In this document: positions 45,493 to 54,401 of the stretch, piece after piece
Layout of the letters: each line of letters opens with the position of its first letter
Numbering within the stretch: the first letter of the stretch is position 1
Assembly (NCBI GenBank): GCA_963828285.1
Contig: CAWHEB010000001.1
Span: 186,001 to 250,000, forward strand
DNA: 64,000 nt
Direction of reading: 5' to 3'
Source of the DNA: DAIOEK01 sp963828285
GTDB lineage: Bacteria; Chloroflexota; Anaerolineae; Anaerolineales; Anaerolineaceae
Translations under genes and position numbers: made by a program
The notes under the pieces: generated by a model
The model's database searches: none
What the model saw: only the letters and a program-made list of their open reading frames with translations
What the model was told of the DNA's origin: nothing

Positions 45493-48033
45493 AGGACAAC
45501 CCTGAGAGCAGTTGATCGCAGATGGCCAAAGTCTCCGCTTTTCCACCGAATCCATTCTCACCAGCCGGTCCAATACAAGATGGACATCCATCCGAACAGG
45601 GACAATGCTGCACCAGATCGACAACCGCATGAAGAATCTCTTCCATCCGATTGAAAGCTTCACGAGAGAGACCTATACCGCCGGGAACATCGTCGTATAT
45701 GGTGATGGCTGGCGAACCATTATGTGACAAGGATATCGGCTCAGCCAGTACTTCGAGATCTCCACTATCACACATGACAAATAAAGGGGTCAGGTTTCTG
45801 AGGGCAAAAGCCAAGCCCGCTGAGGCCGCTTTGGACATGCAAATTTACTTCCGCAATACGATGGCAGGATGGACAGAGTGTAACGAGATTATCGGGATGA
45901 TTTGCATCATGCCAGGAGATGAAAGATTTGAAGGGGACTTTATGGTGGACATGATGAGGAGTTTCACTTTGAGGAGCTCCACAAACACGGCAACGATAAT
46001 GATCGCGAACAAGAATTAATTCCCTGGTTTTCGACCAATCTGGTCCGTACTCATTTTTGTCATTCAACCAGAGACCGCTATCACGAAGTACACCTACTGA
46101 AGATTGGTTCAACGAAACCCAGGTACCGACCGTAGGAAAATCGACAATTGGCATTTCGAGATCGAAGGTCCCCAGGTTTTCATGGGAAAAGAACTTTAAC
46201 TTTTTTAAACCCGGTTACCTGTGAGTGAACTAGAAGTTCTCCAAATCCTAATGTTGATGTCGGATTGGTTTTTTCAAGGTATCTGGCTGTAATCTCAATA
46301 TCCACAGTTCTTTGTGGTTCTGTGAAATAAACATCATTGTTGGCTTCGATCCCAGCAATATTCCTCTCGAGATCAAGATCCTTAACCAGGTAAGTCAATC
46401 CATCATGGAAATAGATCGCACCAGGATGTACCATCCAGTAGGCACTGAGCTTATCAACCACACCCAGCAAGGATTTATTGCCATCCTGAGTCAGTTCTAT
46501 TTCCACCTGGTCGTTTGTTGCAGTTCTTAAAGAGAACTGCGAGGAGGGGAATTGGGTATTCGCCCAAAAGAATTCACCATTTGCATTGTATAAAAACCCC
46601 TGCTGTTCAAGAACCAGCAGAAATTGAAAGATCTCAGCTGATGTGAGTTTTCCATAGTAGGGCTGAATATGGAAAGGTAATTCAAAAGCTGCGCATTTAA
46701 TATGGTCCAGCAAGATCGCAAGATGATCAGGATTTATGATAGCTGATTCGGGCGATAGACCAGTGAAATAGTCCGGGTGGCTGGCGAGATATTGATCTAT
46801 GGGTGCGGAAGTGGATATCAGAATCGATAATGCTTTGCGATCCTGGCGTCCGGCACGACCGATCTGCTGTTTGGTCGAGGCGATCGTGCCAGGATAACCA
46901 ATCAGGACAGATGCGTCCATCGAACCAATATCAACACCCAATTCGAGGGCATTGGTGGTAAATACGGCTTTCAAACGACGATGCTTCAAGCCATCTTCAA
47001 TCTTCCTACGCTCTGAAGGTAGATAGCCGGCACGATAGGCGCTGGATTGCTCTGCCAATTCAGGATAAAGCTGCCGGAGATAAGATAATGCCAATTCGAC
47101 GGTTTTTCTGGCACGACCGAAGACAATGGTTTGAATATCCGCTTTTAGAAGCGGTGTTACCAGATCAATCATTTCAAAAAGCGCGCTTTTTCGGATTCCC
47201 AATTCAGGATCACTCAAAGGAGGATTATAGATGGAAAAGAACCGGCCAGGTTGTGCAGAACCATCCTGTTGAACAGGTGTGATCGGACGAGAAGATAAGG
47301 CTTGTGCGTGATCAACAGGGTTGCCTATGGTTGCGGACGTGAGAATCCAAACCGGATGAGCATGGTAGAAGTCGAAAATGCGCTGTAAACGGCGCAAGAC
47401 ATTTGCCACATGCGAACCGAAAATTCCACGGTAAGCATGGACTTCATCAATCACAACATATTGGAGATTTTGAAAGAATTGACTCCATGCTGTGTGCCTG
47501 GGTAGAATACCAGCGTGCAGCATATCCGGATTGGTCAAAATGATACTGGTATTTTCGCGGATTGCCTTCCTCTGCTGCATGGGTGTATCTCCATCAAATA
47601 CTCCTGGACGAAACCCAAAACTTTGGCCTGATTCCATCTGGAATATGTCAGAATACTTATGCAGGGAGGTGTACTGGTCCTGAGTCAGTGCTTTTGTAGG
47701 AAAAATGCATAATGCCCGGGAGGCAGGATCGTCCAGGATAGATTGGAATATGGGAAGTTGATAGCAGAGAGATTTTCCGCTGGCGGTGCCAGATACAATA
47801 ACTTGATCAATCTTCTCGTGAGCATTCTGCCAGGCAATTAATTGGTGCGAATAGAGTTGGCTTACTCCTTGCTTTTGAAGGACTTGCGCGAGAAGTGGAT
47901 TCAGATCTGGCGGGAAATCGCAAAAATGAGCAGGATTGGATTTAATATCCACTGAATAAACAAAGTTTTCCAGCTTGTCCTGTGGGATAGGCCAGTTACT
48001 GATTGATCTCTTAAACTGGACAATTTCGCTCAT
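45485..48033 (-). CDS. mrfA: MrfA-like DEAD/DEAH helicase with internal HNH nuclease domain, frame broken twice
   Basis: Three frame segments (46180-48033, 45768-46186, 45485-45838) form one protein of about 849 residues. It has Walker A SGTASGKS (81-88), DEVH (196-199), motif VI GRAGRQDR, and a C-terminal MZB zinc module with CPCSDGCPSC. Between the core and the MZB is an HNH domain. The joints, near 46182-46195 and 45803-45815, each need one base removed and then read smoothly (HENLGTFDLEMPIVDF; SGLSGLGFALRNLTPLFVMC). B. subtilis MrfA has about 750 residues and, to my knowledge, no HNH insert. It is cotranscribed with mrfB. Confidence 0.85.
45849..46028 (-). other. HNH nuclease domain inside the mrfA-like helicase
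   Basis: The domain reads RDHYRCRVCGAPQ, HHVHHKVPF, NLVTLCPSCH: two CxxC zinc-binding knuckles, the His-His pair of the HNH active site, and the Asn. All residues expected for an active HNH endonuclease are present. It lies in the same frame segment as the preceding helicase-type sequence. Confidence 0.85.
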
Positions 48034-48160
48034 ATGTTCGATTATATCAAAATTGTAACATTGGAGCTATTTGCTCAGTATAAGATTAGCAGGTATACTC
48101 CAAAATATTCCAAATATCAATAAATGAATCCAAAAAATTCTCTAAAAAGGGATTCTTAGC

Positions 48161-48952
48161 ATGCCAGAGAAAAAAGTATTAGCCATCGTTCCACACCCTG
48201 ATGATGCCGAGTTTTATGCTGGCGGTTTACTAGCCAAGCTTGTATCTGAGGGAGAAACGGTGAAGATCCTTATCGCCACTGATGGGCGATGCGGAACATA
48301 CAGGAACTCTCCAAAAGAAATCATTGATATCCGCAAAAGCGAGGCTTTCGAAGCCGCGAAGATATTTAATGCGGAAGTTGAGATGTTGGGTTATCAAGAT
48401 TTTGAATTAAATAATGTTCCCACTTTGGAGCTAAGAGAGAAACTGGTCAGAACGATACGGTTATATCGACCCAATATCGTCATCGCACAGGATGCATATG
48501 CCAGAAATGAAGTTCATCCAGACCACCGGACGCTCGCATGGGCAGCAAGTGACGCTATCAATTTTTCGCAACTACCCAATATATTTTCAGAGCACCGATC
48601 ACAAAGATTGGAACCTCATTTCATTACAGAAAAATACTATTATTCAGAAGATTCGAGCCGTTGGAACAAGATCATCGATATTTCCACTTTTGTTGATATG
48701 AAACTGAAAGCGATGAAAGCACATTCCAGTCAGGTGGAATTTCTGGTTGAAGATGTGTTCAAACAAGCTGCAATAGCCGGAGTGGACCTGCAAGAGCGAA
48801 TTGGCTCGCAAGTAAGCGATCCATTTATCGCACTACAACAAGCGATTTTAGCGACAGCAGAAGAAGCTGGGAAGCTGATTCACGTGAGGTATGCTGAAGG
48901 TTTTCATTACAGCCGATTTCATCCATACATCGAGGAACTGATCAAAAAGTAA
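48161..48952 (+). CDS. PIG-L/LmbE family N-deacetylase
   Basis: The 263-residue protein has the zinc-binding AIVPHPDDAEFYAGG (HPDD), the ATDGRCG strand, IVIAQDAYARNEVHPDHR with the third zinc His, and YYYSED. The family removes acetyl groups from GlcNAc conjugates (GlcNAc-PI, MshB/BshB precursors). The substrate here is not known. An AAAGGG site precedes the ATG. Confidence 0.87.
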   Translation: MPEKKVLAIVPHPDDAEFYAGGLLAKLVSEGETVKILIATDGRCGTYRNSPKEIIDIRKSEAFEAAKIFNAEVEMLGYQDFELNNVPTLELREKLVRTIRLYRPNIVIAQDAYARNEVHPDHRTLAWAASDAINFSQLPNIFSEHRSQRLEPHFITEKYYYSEDSSRWNKIIDISTFVDMKLKAMKAHSSQVEFLVEDVFKQAAIAGVDLQERIGSQVSDPFIALQQAILATAEEAGKLIHVRYAEGFHYSRFHPYIEELIKK

Positions 48953-49021
48953 TTCCAGGTATAGATCAATAGGTGTTAGCACCATATTATTGTCTCATAA
49001 CGCAATTATCTTTGTTAGAGG

Positions 49022-50356
49022 ATGGAAAAAATGAAGAAAACCGGAAGATTCTACCCAGCATTCGTCGTTATTGTCTTTGGTCTTTTCATGCTTCTGCACC
49101 AGACTGATAAATTCCTGATCGGTTCATTGCAAATTCCAGTAAGCGAAACTTTCCACCTAAATGATCTGCAATGGGGATTGATCAATTCAGGCGCACTCAT
49201 CGTTGGGACGATACTCTACCCGATATGGGGATATTTGTATGACCGGTATTCTCGTCCAAAGCTGCTGGCGCTCGCTTCGCTAATATGGGGAGCAACCACC
49301 TGGATCAGTTCAATCGTAAAAACCTACGGCGGATTTCTGGTTACCAGATCTTCCACAGGGATAGACGACTCATCCTATCCGGGTTTGTACAGCCTGGTCG
49401 CAGATTATTTTGAGCCGAAAATCCGTGGGAAAGTCTATGGAATCTTGCAGCTGACTCAGCCATTGGGATATTTGCTGGGAATGATCCTGGCATTAATGCT
49501 AGCCCCAGGGTTGGCTGGATTAATCCCAGGGATGGAAGGATGGAGAATGATCTTCATCATGACCGGTGGTTTAGGGATCGTGATGGCAGTGGTGATCTTT
49601 TTTGGCGTCAAAGATATTCCGCGAGGGAAGTCGGAGCCCGAGTTGAAGGATATGGCGGAAATCGGACAGGTTAAGTTTTCCTGGCCGGCACTAAAGGATG
49701 CCTTGAAAAAGAAAACAATGTGGTTTGTCTTCCTACAAGGATTTGCGGGGGTCTTCCCGTGGAACGTGATCACATTCTTCTTTTTTGGATACCTGATGAC
49801 CGATCGCGGATATGATAACGATGCCGTACTGCTCACAATGGGTCCGGTGGTCATTATTCTGGCTGCAGGATATTTCGTTGGCGGCGTACTGGGAGACTGG
49901 TTATTCAAAAAGACGCTTAAAGGGCGCATCATTATTTCCAGCGCGGGCGTAATATCGGGGGCTATATTCCTGCTTCTGGCGATGAATACTCCGATCGCCG
50001 ATAAAACCACTTTCTTTATTTTTATGGCTTTGACGGCTTTGTTCATGCCGTTCTCATCCCCGAATGTGATTGCAACGGTCATCGATATCAGCCTGCCTGA
50101 AGTCCGAAGTTCCGCTCAAGCAGTTGAATATTTTGTAGAAAACAGCGGAGCAGCGCTTGCCCCGGCTCTTGCCGGAGCGATCGCCCTCACATTTGGAAAG
50201 CAATACGCGATCACAGTAGTCTGCATTACTGCGTGGATCATTTGCTTTTTCTTGTATCTTGGCGCTTTGTTCTTTGTCGAAAAGGATATCAAATCATTGC
50301 ATGCACAACTTAAGGAAAGAGCAGAGCAGAATACACAGAAAAGCCTAAGCATGTGA
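49022..50356 (+). CDS. Major facilitator superfamily transporter
   Basis: The 444-residue protein has twelve hydrophobic segments, the cytoplasmic loop 2-3 motif GYLYDRYSRPKLLALA (MFS motif A) and a central loop at about 200-225. RSSTGIDDSSYPGLYSLVADYF resembles anion:cation symporter or Spns-like MFS members. A second ATG at 49031 is a possible start. The substrate is unknown. Confidence 0.82.
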   Translation: MEKMKKTGRFYPAFVVIVFGLFMLLHQTDKFLIGSLQIPVSETFHLNDLQWGLINSGALIVGTILYPIWGYLYDRYSRPKLLALASLIWGATTWISSIVKTYGGFLVTRSSTGIDDSSYPGLYSLVADYFEPKIRGKVYGILQLTQPLGYLLGMILALMLAPGLAGLIPGMEGWRMIFIMTGGLGIVMAVVIFFGVKDIPRGKSEPELKDMAEIGQVKFSWPALKDALKKKTMWFVFLQGFAGVFPWNVITFFFFGYLMTDRGYDNDAVLLTMGPVVIILAAGYFVGGVLGDWLFKKTLKGRIIISSAGVISGAIFLLLAMNTPIADKTTFFIFMALTALFMPFSSPNVIATVIDISLPEVRSSAQAVEYFVENSGAALAPALAGAIALTFGKQYAITVVCITAWIICFFLYLGALFFVEKDIKSLHAQLKERAEQNTQKSLSM

Positions 50357-50379
50357 TATTCAAAAAAATATATAAAAAA

Positions 50380-50410
50380 AAGAGGATTGGAGATTAACTC
50401 CAATCCTCTT
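50380..50410. terminator. Bidirectional intrinsic terminator
   Basis: AAGAGGATTGGAG-ATTAA-CTCCAATCCTCTT is a 13-bp perfect stem with A and T runs on its two sides, between the MFS gene and the convergent FmdB-type gene. Confidence 0.82.
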
Positions 50411-50425
50411 TTCATGGTGATCGTA

Positions 50426-50662
50426 TTAATGGTGGCAAGATCCACAAGAGCCACCCGAACAACCTCCACATGAGTGTGAAGATGTGCTCATGGAAGGCTG
50501 GACAGACCCTCCATTCGAATGGCTAAAACAGGTGGATAAAGTTCTTTTAGTTTCCAAACTTGAACATTTTTTACACTCAATATTTGCATCCGCATCGCTG
50601 ACAGACCTTAATGCATCAAAACGATAGCCGCAATCCTGACATTTATACTCATAAATTGGCAT
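50426..50662 (-). CDS. FmdB-family zinc ribbon protein
   Basis: The 78-residue protein starts MPIYEYKCQDCGYRFD and has a second knuckle CKKC, the FmdB zinc ribbon. The C-terminal tail is rich in Gly, Ser and Cys (SCGGCSGGSCGSCHH), an unusual tail that could bind extra metal. Function unknown, with a possible regulatory role. It follows the 50669 gene after 6 bp. Confidence 0.88.
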   Translation of the reverse strand: MPIYEYKCQDCGYRFDALRSVSDADANIECKKCSSLETKRTLSTCFSHSNGGSVQPSMSTSSHSCGGCSGGSCGSCHH

Positions 50663-50668
50663 AATTTC

Positions 50669-51763
50669 CTACAATTGTTTTGATAGATATTTATTACGGT
50701 AATAACGGATAGCCAAGAATATGACCACCTGCATCATCACAAAAAAGATCGTTGAAAACTGTTCAATATAGAACAACAACAAATTCACTGTTGTGAGAAC
50801 CAGAATTATACCCAAATAAGCCAGTACAATCCCATTTGCTTCATTTTTGATGATCAGAAGAAAACTGCTGACCAATAATATAAAGCCACTGAGTGATTCT
50901 ATCACCAGGCGGGCAGTTAACCATTGTAAATTCAGGTTCTTTGCAACCAGAATACCCTGTAAAAAAGCCATCAGATCTTGTGGATCAACCCTGGCATTGA
51001 TGAATCCGGTTATAAACGAAATTGGATAAGACAATAAACTCGCAGACATCAAAAAAACTGTAATCGTAATAAACCAATACAGTGAAGTTTTTGAGATCCA
51101 ACGAAGCGAGAAACGAAACCACAGAGCAGAGACGCGGTCAGTAAAGAAGTACCTCCTGGGAATTACCTCGAGAGTCTCTGATGCAACAAAATGGAGCATT
51201 TCATCTGCAAGGCGGCGATATTGAAGATCAGGGGATGCGTCCTTAATCGATTGTAGATTGGCAACCAATTCCGCTTTTTCTTCAGAATCCAATTCATGTT
51301 CCAAAACTTCTTCCATCATATCAAAGGCAGAATACAGTTTTACCCGATCATCGATCGATCGTTGTCTACTAACCCTTAAATAGATCAATACAGCAATCAC
51401 GAAGAAGGAATAAATGATCGGTGCAGCAGGAGGGAAGAAATAATCGTTGGTTGAGGTTATAAATTTCCCCACTTCATCCATAAATAAGCCGACACCAATT
51501 CCAGCTAAAAGGGCACCGGCAGGATAAACCCAGCGATTCGCATAGATTAGCGGAAGAACCGCGGCTGCATATAAGAATAATCCGCCCCAAAGGACATGGG
51601 CGATATGTAAAGAGCCACTTCCCAACTGTGGAAATCCGGTTAAATTCAAAAATGCTCTAGTGAAACTCACAGAGGCGGCAAAAGAAATCAACATCAACAG
51701 AAGGTACTTTTCTGCACCTACACGGCGGACCGATCTGCGAATACGGGAAAAACTCTCAAGCAT
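50669..51763 (-). CDS. Hypothetical multi-pass membrane protein
   Basis: The 364-residue protein has about eight to ten hydrophobic segments in two groups (about 20-140 and 225-355) with a soluble linker between (about 145-220). The segment ALLAGIGVGLFMDEVGKFI is reminiscent of intramembrane proteins with acidic residues within a helix. I do not recognise a family. Confidence 0.65.
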   Translation of the reverse strand: MLESFSRIRRSVRRVGAEKYLLLMLISFAASVSFTRAFLNLTGFPQLGSGSLHIAHVLWGGLFLYAAAVLPLIYANRWVYPAGALLAGIGVGLFMDEVGKFITSTNDYFFPPAAPIIYSFFVIAVLIYLRVSRQRSIDDRVKLYSAFDMMEEVLEHELDSEEKAELVANLQSIKDASPDLQYRRLADEMLHFVASETLEVIPRRYFFTDRVSALWFRFSLRWISKTSLYWFITITVFLMSASLLSYPISFITGFINARVDPQDLMAFLQGILVAKNLNLQWLTARLVIESLSGFILLVSSFLLIIKNEANGIVLAYLGIILVLTTVNLLLFYIEQFSTIFFVMMQVVIFLAIRYYRNKYLSKQL

Positions 51764-51831
51764 AGGGATAATATACCACGCAGTTTATTGGAAAAAAAAT
51801 AACCCGCTGAGCAGGTTAGATTAATTTAGTG

Positions 51832-51903
51832 TGGCGAGGGTGGGATTTGAACCCACAACCAATGGCTTATGAGTCCACTGCTCCACCGTTGAGCTACCTC
51901 GCC
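51832..51903 (-). tRNA. tRNA-Met (anticodon CAT)
   Basis: The 72-nt cloverleaf has acceptor GGCGAGG/CCTCGCC with discriminator A, D-arm GCTC/GAGC, anticodon loop CTCATAA and T-arm GTGGG-TTCAAAT-CCCAC. The acceptor's first pair is G-C, so it is an elongator type and not the initiator. A CAT anticodon can also belong to tRNA-Ile2 modified to lysidine; I prefer Met. The last pair of the anticodon stem is an A-G mismatch. The CCA end is not encoded in full. Confidence 0.93.
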
Positions 51904-51923
51904 ATCTCACAATTGCGCACGAA

Positions 51924-51952
51924 ATGTTACCATAACCTGATTTTTCCGTCAA
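51924..51952 (-). promoter_or_regulatory. Promoter of the tRNA-Met gene
   Basis: On the minus strand TTGACG (51952-51947), a 17-bp spacer and TAACAT (51929-51924) lie about 20 bp upstream of the mature tRNA 5' end. Confidence 0.6.
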
Positions 51953-51970
51953 ATGATTGACCGGGACATT

Positions 51971-52001
51971 TTGGACCTTTCGAGATATTGGTTGTTATAA
52001 T
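51971..52001 (+). promoter_or_regulatory. Possible promoter of trmI
   Basis: A perfect TATAAT (51996-52001) lies 29 bp before the trmI start. The best -35 is TTGGAC (51971-51976) with a long 19-bp spacer, so only the -10 is convincing. Confidence 0.4.
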
Positions 52002-52030
52002 TCTTCCACTACATCAAGCGGGAGAATATT

Positions 52031-52873
52031 TTGAGCTGGAACACACATGGAACTGAAGTACAAATCGGCGATCTGGTTGAATTGGTCGGGTTAAACCATA
52101 AACACTTTATCACAGTGATGAAAGTTGATGGAGAATTACAGACGCATCGCGGAGTATTAAAGCATGCCGATGTGATCGGTAAACCGTGGGGCAGTCAGGT
52201 GAGAAGTCACATGGGCAGCCCATTCTTTGTATTACAACCATCTCTCGCAGATCTATTGCGGGAAATCAAGCGGAACACGCAGATCATTTATCCAAAAGAT
52301 ATTGGATTCATTTTGCTGCGAATGGGTATTGGACCCGGATCAAGAGTTGGAGAAGCAGGTACAGGGTCCGGTGCATTAACCACTGCAATGGCTTTTTATA
52401 TTGGTGATGAAGGACGTATCTATACATACGAAAACCGCGAGGAATCACATCTTCTGGCTAAGAAGAATCTGGAAAAGGTTGGTTTATCAAACCGGGTAGA
52501 GTTTAAGAATAAAGATCTAGTTGATGGATTTGATGAAACCAATCTGGATGCAGTCTTTTTAGATATGAATAATTCATATGATTTTATGAGACAGGTTAGG
52601 TCCGCGTTAAAACCAGGAGGATTCTTCGCCACGATCCTGCCGACATCCAATCAGGTCTGCAGAATGCTGGAGGCACTAAAACAAGAGCGGTTTGCATTTG
52701 TTGAGGTAGTGGAAATTTCATTGCGGTTTTTCAAACCGGAACCAATGCGTTTCCGCCCGGTGGACCGAATGGTTGCACATACAGGGTATTTAATATTTGC
52801 TCGTCCGGTTACGTTTGATGATAAAGATGAAATCGCCGCGGTCGTAAACGATTCTGAGGAAAGAGAATCCTGA
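52031..52873 (+). CDS. trmI: tRNA (adenine(58)-N1)-methyltransferase, TrmI family
   Basis: The start is TTG at 52031 with GGGAG about 7 bp upstream, giving 280 residues. There is an N-terminal beta domain, the SAM-binding motif I VGEAGTGSGALTTAMA, the acidic loop of motif II (YTYENREE), and the conserved catalytic-type region LDMNNSYDFM. TrmI makes m1A58 in the T-loop of tRNA. A Nudix gene follows after 4 bp. Confidence 0.88.
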   Translation: MSWNTHGTEVQIGDLVELVGLNHKHFITVMKVDGELQTHRGVLKHADVIGKPWGSQVRSHMGSPFFVLQPSLADLLREIKRNTQIIYPKDIGFILLRMGIGPGSRVGEAGTGSGALTTAMAFYIGDEGRIYTYENREESHLLAKKNLEKVGLSNRVEFKNKDLVDGFDETNLDAVFLDMNNSYDFMRQVRSALKPGGFFATILPTSNQVCRMLEALKQERFAFVEVVEISLRFFKPEPMRFRPVDRMVAHTGYLIFARPVTFDDKDEIAAVVNDSEERES

Positions 52874-52877
52874 AACA

Positions 52878-53474
52878 ATGTCGGACCTAGCGGAATTATC
52901 TACTGAAATGAGATCCAAGTTGAATCATGGATTCGACCTGGAGTTATCACATGCATATGGGACAACCATACCTGGATTCATGGACGCGGCAGTACTCATT
53001 CCGTTTGTTCAAGTAGATAATGAATTGCATATCCTTTTTACACGAAGAACAAATACAGTTTCAGACCATAAAGGGCAGGTCTCTTTCCCAGGTGGCGCAA
53101 GAGAAGCTTCAGATCAGACACCAAAAGATACAGCACTTCGAGAGACAATGGAAGAGATCGGGATCAGCCCTGAGAATATCGTGACGCTTGGGGAATTGCC
53201 AAGCATGAAGACGATCACACATTACTACATCACGCCGATCGTAGGAATTGTCCGCTGGCCTATCCCAATCACATTGGCTGAAGACGAAGTTGAACGTGTC
53301 TTCACTGTTCCAGTTTCATGGCTTTCAGATAGCAAACACCATCAAAAACGCCCTTATGAGGGAATCGGGAATCAGATACGCGAAGTCATATTTTATGATA
53401 TCTACGATGGTGAAACCATCTGGGGAATTACGGCAGCGATCACGGAATGTATCATCGATAGACTAGGGGTATAA
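52878..53474 (+). CDS. Nudix hydrolase, CoA pyrophosphatase type
   Basis: The 198-residue protein has a complete Nudix box (GGAREASDQTPKDTALRETM followed by EEIGI) after the UPF0035-like VSFPGG segment, as in NudL/CoA diphosphatases (CoAse motif ILFTRRTNTVSDHKGQVSFP). It would hydrolyse CoA or related nucleotide diphosphates. Activity on CoA is inferred from the motif. Confidence 0.88.
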   Translation: MSDLAELSTEMRSKLNHGFDLELSHAYGTTIPGFMDAAVLIPFVQVDNELHILFTRRTNTVSDHKGQVSFPGGAREASDQTPKDTALRETMEEIGISPENIVTLGELPSMKTITHYYITPIVGIVRWPIPITLAEDEVERVFTVPVSWLSDSKHHQKRPYEGIGNQIREVIFYDIYDGETIWGITAAITECIIDRLGV

Positions 53475-53510
53475 AAAAACTGTCTGAGTTTTACTCTCAG
53501 ACAGTTTTTT
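53474..53510. terminator. Bidirectional intrinsic terminator
   Basis: A run of six A, stem CTGTCTGAG-TTTTACT-CTCAGACAG, then six T: a terminator for the Nudix gene and for rplY, which converge. Confidence 0.85.
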
Positions 53511-53525
53511 ATTGTTGATACAGAA

Positions 53526-54167
53526 TTACTCTGCTTCTTCTTCTAGTTTCTTGCCTTTTTCGATTACTTCAGGTTCTTCAGCTGCAACACCTTCAACAAC
53601 TGCTTCTTCTTCAGCCTTCGGTAAAGTAACATGGGCTATCATATCATCTTCGCTGTTGTGGATGGTTATATTCTTGTCTAGGATAATATCTCTGACGTGG
53701 ATGGCATCACCAATCTTAGTCAGTATGCCCAAATCGACAACAATTTTCTCGGGCAGATATTTTGGTAAGCATTCAACTTCGAGTTTCTCCAAACCGGTGA
53801 CGACAAGTCCACTGAAGTCTTTTACAGCCGGAGATACGCCAATTAGTTCAATGGCAACATCTGCGCGAAGTTTCTCGGTTTGAGAGACAACTTGAAAATC
53901 AACATGCTTTAAAGTGCCACGGATAAAATCACGCTGTTTTTCCCTTACCAGTGAAGCATGAGTTTCGCCATTCAGTTCAATATTCACGATACTTGAGCTG
54001 GTAACACCGGCTAATGCACGGGCAGTGTCACGAAGTTCCATTAAAATGGCTGTGGATTTAAAATTGTGACCGTAAATGACGCCAGGTAATTTACCTTCAC
54101 GCCGTAGTGCTTTGACCTGCTTGCCAGTAACATCACGAACAACTGCTTTAATGACTACTTTTTCCAT
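53526..54167 (-). CDS. rplY: 50S ribosomal protein L25 / general stress protein CTC
   Basis: The ATG at 54167 has AAGGAAG about 7 bp upstream. The 213-residue protein has the L25 N-terminal domain (RREGKLPGVIYGH, SLVREKQRDFIRGTLKHVDFQ) that binds 5S rRNA, the long CTC/TL5 beta-barrel domain (VVTGLEKLEVECLPKYLPE) and an acidic tail (EEEAVVEGVAAEEPEVIEK). The long form is usual outside the enterobacteria. Confidence 0.94.
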   Translation of the reverse strand: MEKVVIKAVVRDVTGKQVKALRREGKLPGVIYGHNFKSTAILMELRDTARALAGVTSSSIVNIELNGETHASLVREKQRDFIRGTLKHVDFQVVSQTEKLRADVAIELIGVSPAVKDFSGLVVTGLEKLEVECLPKYLPEKIVVDLGILTKIGDAIHVRDIILDKNITIHNSEDDMIAHVTLPKAEEEAVVEGVAAEEPEVIEKGKKLEEEAE

Positions 54168-54401
54168 CAAATTCTTCCTTTGAGCGCCTCTCACCCTTAA
54201 AGGTTACCCTCGCTCGAATGTAGATTCTCGCCTAAAAAGGCGGCAAGTTATTATAGCTGGCAGCCTTTATATCGTCAATGAAATTGATTAATGCATATGT
54301 GTTACTTGTTTATGATATTGGTGTTATTGAATAGTGCTGGCTGAGTATGCTGATGTATACTATAAGAATTCAAGGACTATTTCATTTTTATTGAGGTGCA
54401 T

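Noticed and set aside
45768..46154. Separate stand-alone HNH endonuclease gene
   Set aside because: The frame continues smoothly from helicase-type sequence upstream and into the MZB domain downstream once single extra bases are removed, so it is a domain of the helicase.
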